DNA of 64,000 nucleotides from Halictus rubicundus (taxonomy: Eukaryota; Arthropoda; Insecta; Hymenoptera; Halictidae), in NCBI RefSeq assembly GCF_050948215.1, contig NC_135156.1, positions 14,197,257-14,261,256 on the forward strand, in the 5' to 3' direction. A model generated the notes under the pieces. That model did not search any database. It worked only from the letters and a program-made list of their open reading frames with translations, and was not told the DNA's origin. This document shows positions 60,603-64,000 of this stretch, in pieces. A program made the translations under genes and the position numbers. The first letter of the stretch is position 1, and each line of letters starts with the position of its first letter.

Positions 60603-60958
60603 CAGGATGTTTCGCTTCAAACAGGTCACCTATAATTAGGTTCTTTGAGCAAGTGTAAGAAATATTTTTTGGAACCTAAAATTTCATTCGAACAAGTTCC
60701 ATGCGAATTCGAGCATTTTCTAGTTCCAAGATTACAAATTCAATATTAAAATTCAAAATTATATTTTAGAATCTTGGGCTAGAAAAATACAGGCTCGAAG
60801 ATTATAGACTCCAAGGTCAGTTGGAGGTCGTATACTTGGATGAATGCACTATGATAGCTGTAGCATAAAACATCATAGATGTTCATTAAAAAATTACTCT
60901 TTCGGAATCGCTACTTAAATTACACAAGACAATGGTCCGTTTTAGGTAAAACATCCTG
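60603..60958. mobile_element. MITE-like element with CAGGATGTTT ends
   Basis: CAGGATGTTTCGCTTCAAAC on the left and an inverted GTTTTAGGTAAAACATCCTG on the right give about 28 imperfectly matched terminal bases, the first 12 (counting TT) exact. The 356 bp interior is AT-rich without a gene. Termini resemble those of Tc1/mariner-type elements, but no TA duplication is seen. Confidence 0.55.
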
Positions 60959-61978
60959 AATAAGGAAGAAATCAGAACATTTTGTTAAAATTTCGTTTGC
61001 TTAAAGATTGACCCACATATTCACTGTAAATACTTGAAGTCCGCAGTGTAGCGTAAGATTGATACTTCTAACAACGTCTGAGTAGTCGTAAAAGGGATTA
61101 GAAAGTAAAGATTACAGTATCAGACGCGTGTTAAAAGTGTAACGATGGAATCGATTCCTTTTCGCAGTATTAAATCGTTGGGAACGTTAGGGTTTTCGGC
61201 GGGCTCCCAAAGAATTAAGTTTCAGAATTCTATTAGCTTCTAAAGTGTCCAACGAAAGGCTCAATTGTCGTTGAGTCGAATCTGTTGACTCGGTTTGCAA
61301 TGCGACACACGAATCGATAGAGTAGCGAACGGTACTTAATCGAGCGAGGCAAAATCACGTCACTCGAAAAGAACGTGTTATTTTGTTAAGATTTCACTCA
61401 CGTTAAATTTGTGATATATTCTCTACCGATATTAACATTTTACACTTCACAATCTAGACACATGATTCTCAATAAACGATCATCAATCAAGACACGACGA
61501 GCTGATTTTCCGTTCCATCGGCTTGCGGCAAGACCGACGACGCGCTAACCAAAATCCTTCCGACTACCCAAAACAATCTGACACTGTCAAAATCAGAGAT
61601 CAAAATTCGCAATTAAATTCTCTCTTTCGAAATTCCGGTACGTTCCTCGTCGTCGTGCTTGTCGCAACTCAATCGAAAGCTCATCCCGACAACAATCGAA
61701 TTTTCTGGTCGTTGGTGTGTGCCATCGCGAGAACACGTTCTGGTAAAATGTGCCAAAAAAAAAAAAAAAAGAACCGAGAACCAGCAGTGCAAACTAGAAG
61801 AAACGCAGTAGCCTGGCATTTCCGACAAAACGAGGAGCGAGTCGCGAAAGCGGCGTGCGAATTCGAAGAGCAAACAGATTTCAACGCTCGAGGGGACAAG
61901 AACGCGAAGAAGTGACCCGAAGAAGACCCCGCCAGTAGAGAGAACCATAAGCTATCCGGAACGACGCGAGAAGCGTTT

Positions 61979-62000
61979 CGTCGCGTCGCGTCGCGTCGCG
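61979..62000. repeat. CpG-rich pentanucleotide repeat (CGTCG)n
   Basis: Same pentamer as at 38783, four copies, within a GC-rich stretch full of overlapping fortuitous frames. Confidence 0.9.
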
Positions 62001-63443
62001 GCGCTCGCAGAGACAAAAGAAACAAAAACCGAGAAAACGGATCGAGAAGCGAGCGAAGTCGAGCGAAGCGAAGAATCAACGTTGGCTAGCTGCTTTCCGG
62101 CTGAAAAAATATACCTCGTTGCTATAGTATTTCTTCCTGTTTTCGAAGCGAATTTTTCTAAAAAACGAGAAATAATAAAACGAAGCATCCAGGACCGAGC
62201 TCCGCAGCCCCGGGAACGGGCGAAGGGGAAACGGAAGAGGTGTCCCGGGGCGCGAAAAAATAAGAGAAGCGAGATGATATTTTTGTAAAGCATTCGATGT
62301 ACCGCAATCAATGGAGCGATTCGAAGATCTCAGCTGACATATCCGACAATGCCTTACCGCTTTCAACGAGAAATTAATCCTTGGAAAAGCGCCGCGATTG
62401 ATCGAGGGGTGCTGCAAGGGAATTGTTCATCCGAATTTCCGATCGGTCAGCGAACGTGGAACGCGAGACGCGCTCTGAGAACGCTCGAAAATTTATGTCT
62501 CCTGTGAACCGAGTCGGCGAAACGATTTCCAAGACCCGGACAGTTGTTTCTTAAATTAATTCTTCGAATTTATTACCGAGGTTACTGAGAATTTTTACTT
62601 GCAGTTCAAACCTTTGTCGAATCATGAAAATCGCCACGGGATCTTGAGATCCATTCTAACGATCTGAAGTTAAGAAGCTTTCATGTATCTTGATGCATTT
62701 ATTCCAAAATTTGTATCACTACTTGCGATTATTCGACTAAATATGAAGAATATGTATGAATTAATTTTCTGGAGTTAAAGAGAAGTTTAGTCACAATATC
62801 GAAGATTTCACCTAAAATAGAATAAACTAAACTTTCTAAAATTGCTGAGAGTGCAGAAAATTCAGTGTCCAAGTCTGAAGTTACCATTAAATCAGCAACA
62901 AAGAATTTAGTGAATGAAATATTAACCTTCGCGCGCTCGTCAGATGAAAATTCCTTCATTTTCTCTTGCTGTACTCAGTCGGCCATATAAAATTATAATT
63001 CGGGAGGTTTGTTGAAAATATGAAGTTATGAATAAAAACGAGTGAAACTTTGGCTGAAAGTCAGTTGTATAATCGTTTTGAAAGAGCGTGTGAAAAACAT
63101 ATACAGATCTCTACACTACAAAAATCTGCATGTTGTAAATCACGAAGAGGTGAAATTCGGGGAACGGTTATTTTTTTGGGTATTGTTCCACCCACTCGGT
63201 TCACGAAGACGACAGCAGAGGGACTGGAAAAAACTGCCAAACATAAACCATTACCCGGATATCAGGAAGGTTTCGTGGATAGTTCTCACGGTCGCTGGCC
63301 CGAGCAATCCTATCGATAAGGTGAATAGTGAAAAAAGTAGATAATTCGCCGGTAGATATTTTTCCACACGATGTTAATCCCTGCCAAGCGGACGTTATCG
63401 ACCAGAAGCGTAAAAGCGTTCGCTCTCGATCGGTCGCTTTCCA

Positions 63444-63500
63444 ATTCTCTCTCTCTCTCTCTTTCTCTCTAACTCTGTCTATCTCTGTCTCTCTCTCGAA
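63444..63500. repeat. Interrupted (CT)n tract
   Basis: Pyrimidine tract of CT units with TTT, AACT and GTCTAT interruptions. Confidence 0.88.
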
Positions 63501-64000
63501 AAATAAGAGAAAAAATACGTACGATTGATACAGTGTGCACCAATTAGCAAAAACCTCCTTGAATTCTCCTGGCGCGAAAAGCGAAAATGATCCGCGGATA
63601 ATGGGATTCGCCTCGGAAAGATGAAAGCGTCTCGCGTCCGTGCGCACATCGCGCGATGCAAACCGTTCCGAATAAAACCGGCGGCGTTCAAGGAACAAGA
63701 AAAAAGAAAAGAACGGTGAACCAGGTGGAGAACGACGCCGATTTCTATGCGCGAATCATGTGTACGATCGATCGCCACCTTTCTCCGACGAATGCGACGC
63801 GTTTCCCTTTTTCCGAGCACCCGGGGAAAATTCGTTTGCAAGGTTTTCCTCGAGCGCGATCGCGCCTGGCCGCGCGTTCAAGTCTCCGGCGGCGCGCGGC
63901 GGATGCGTCCCAGGACAAAATTGCAGAACTTCTGACAGAATCGAGATAGAGAAGCGATTTTTCTTTCAAAACGAAGCTCAGATGTCGTGCGATACCGGAA

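Larger units (their letters stand above)
58700..64000. other. Downstream flank, no supported gene
   Basis: Contains the MITE-like element at 60603, a TC microsatellite, and GC-rich stretches (61490-62520 and 63520-63960) where long frames overlap on both strands without a recognised domain. It may hold the untranslated or promoter part of a neighbouring gene, but this cannot be shown. Confidence 0.4.

Overview
This is eukaryotic nuclear DNA. It is intron-rich and AT-rich overall, with CpG-rich islands, many tandem repeats, small transposon relics and long microsatellites. There are no operons, ribosome binding sites or bacterial genes. The base composition, the very long introns and the insect-like PDZ protein suggest an insect, most likely a hymenopteran (bee, wasp or ant). 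That placement is inference.

The one securely recognised gene is on the + strand. It is the 3' half of the insect whirlin homologue, called dyschronic (dysc) in Drosophila. Three exons at 55171-55476, 55796-55874 and 56507-56649 splice in frame into the third PDZ domain and the C-terminus of the protein. Upstream, exons at 47934-48158, 15783-15893 and 15484-15565 have canonical acceptor/donor pairs and compatible phases. They would encode the charged, glycine-rich linker before the PDZ domain. A further coding block at 4679-4999 carries a Ser-Glu-Asp-Ser-Gly motif like the linker of vertebrate whirlin. It may be an internal exon or an alternative 3'-terminal exon. The first two PDZ domains must lie left of the window. 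One intron is about 32 kb (15894-47933).

Inside that intron, on the - strand, there is a good candidate for the last coding exon of another gene (20604-20809), with an acceptor, a stop and an AATAAA signal 260 bases downstream. A GC-rich stretch near 34.6-35.2 kb with strong - strand donors could be its 5' exon. I do not recognise the product.

The rest is intronic or intergenic sequence shaped by repeats. Tandem arrays include 14 bp units (3.1-3.4 kb), a 213 bp higher-order repeat made of 40 bp monomers (8.4-8.95 kb), 124-134 bp units (14.2-15.4 kb), 38 bp units (21.2-21.4 kb), 170 bp (27.4 kb), 107 bp (29.2 kb), 183 bp (32-33 kb), 203 bp (35.3-36.9 kb), about 140 bp (41.5 kb), about 200 bp (45.6 kb) and 40 bp units just past the end of dysc (57.8-58.3 kb). 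MITE-like elements include a three-member family with CAGTG termini (two copies flanked by TA), two elements flanked by TTAA as in piggyBac, and three single candidates. Most of the long open frames in GC-rich stretches overlap on several frames and look fortuitous. I found no tRNA, rRNA, CRISPR or viral gene, and no clear new biological system.
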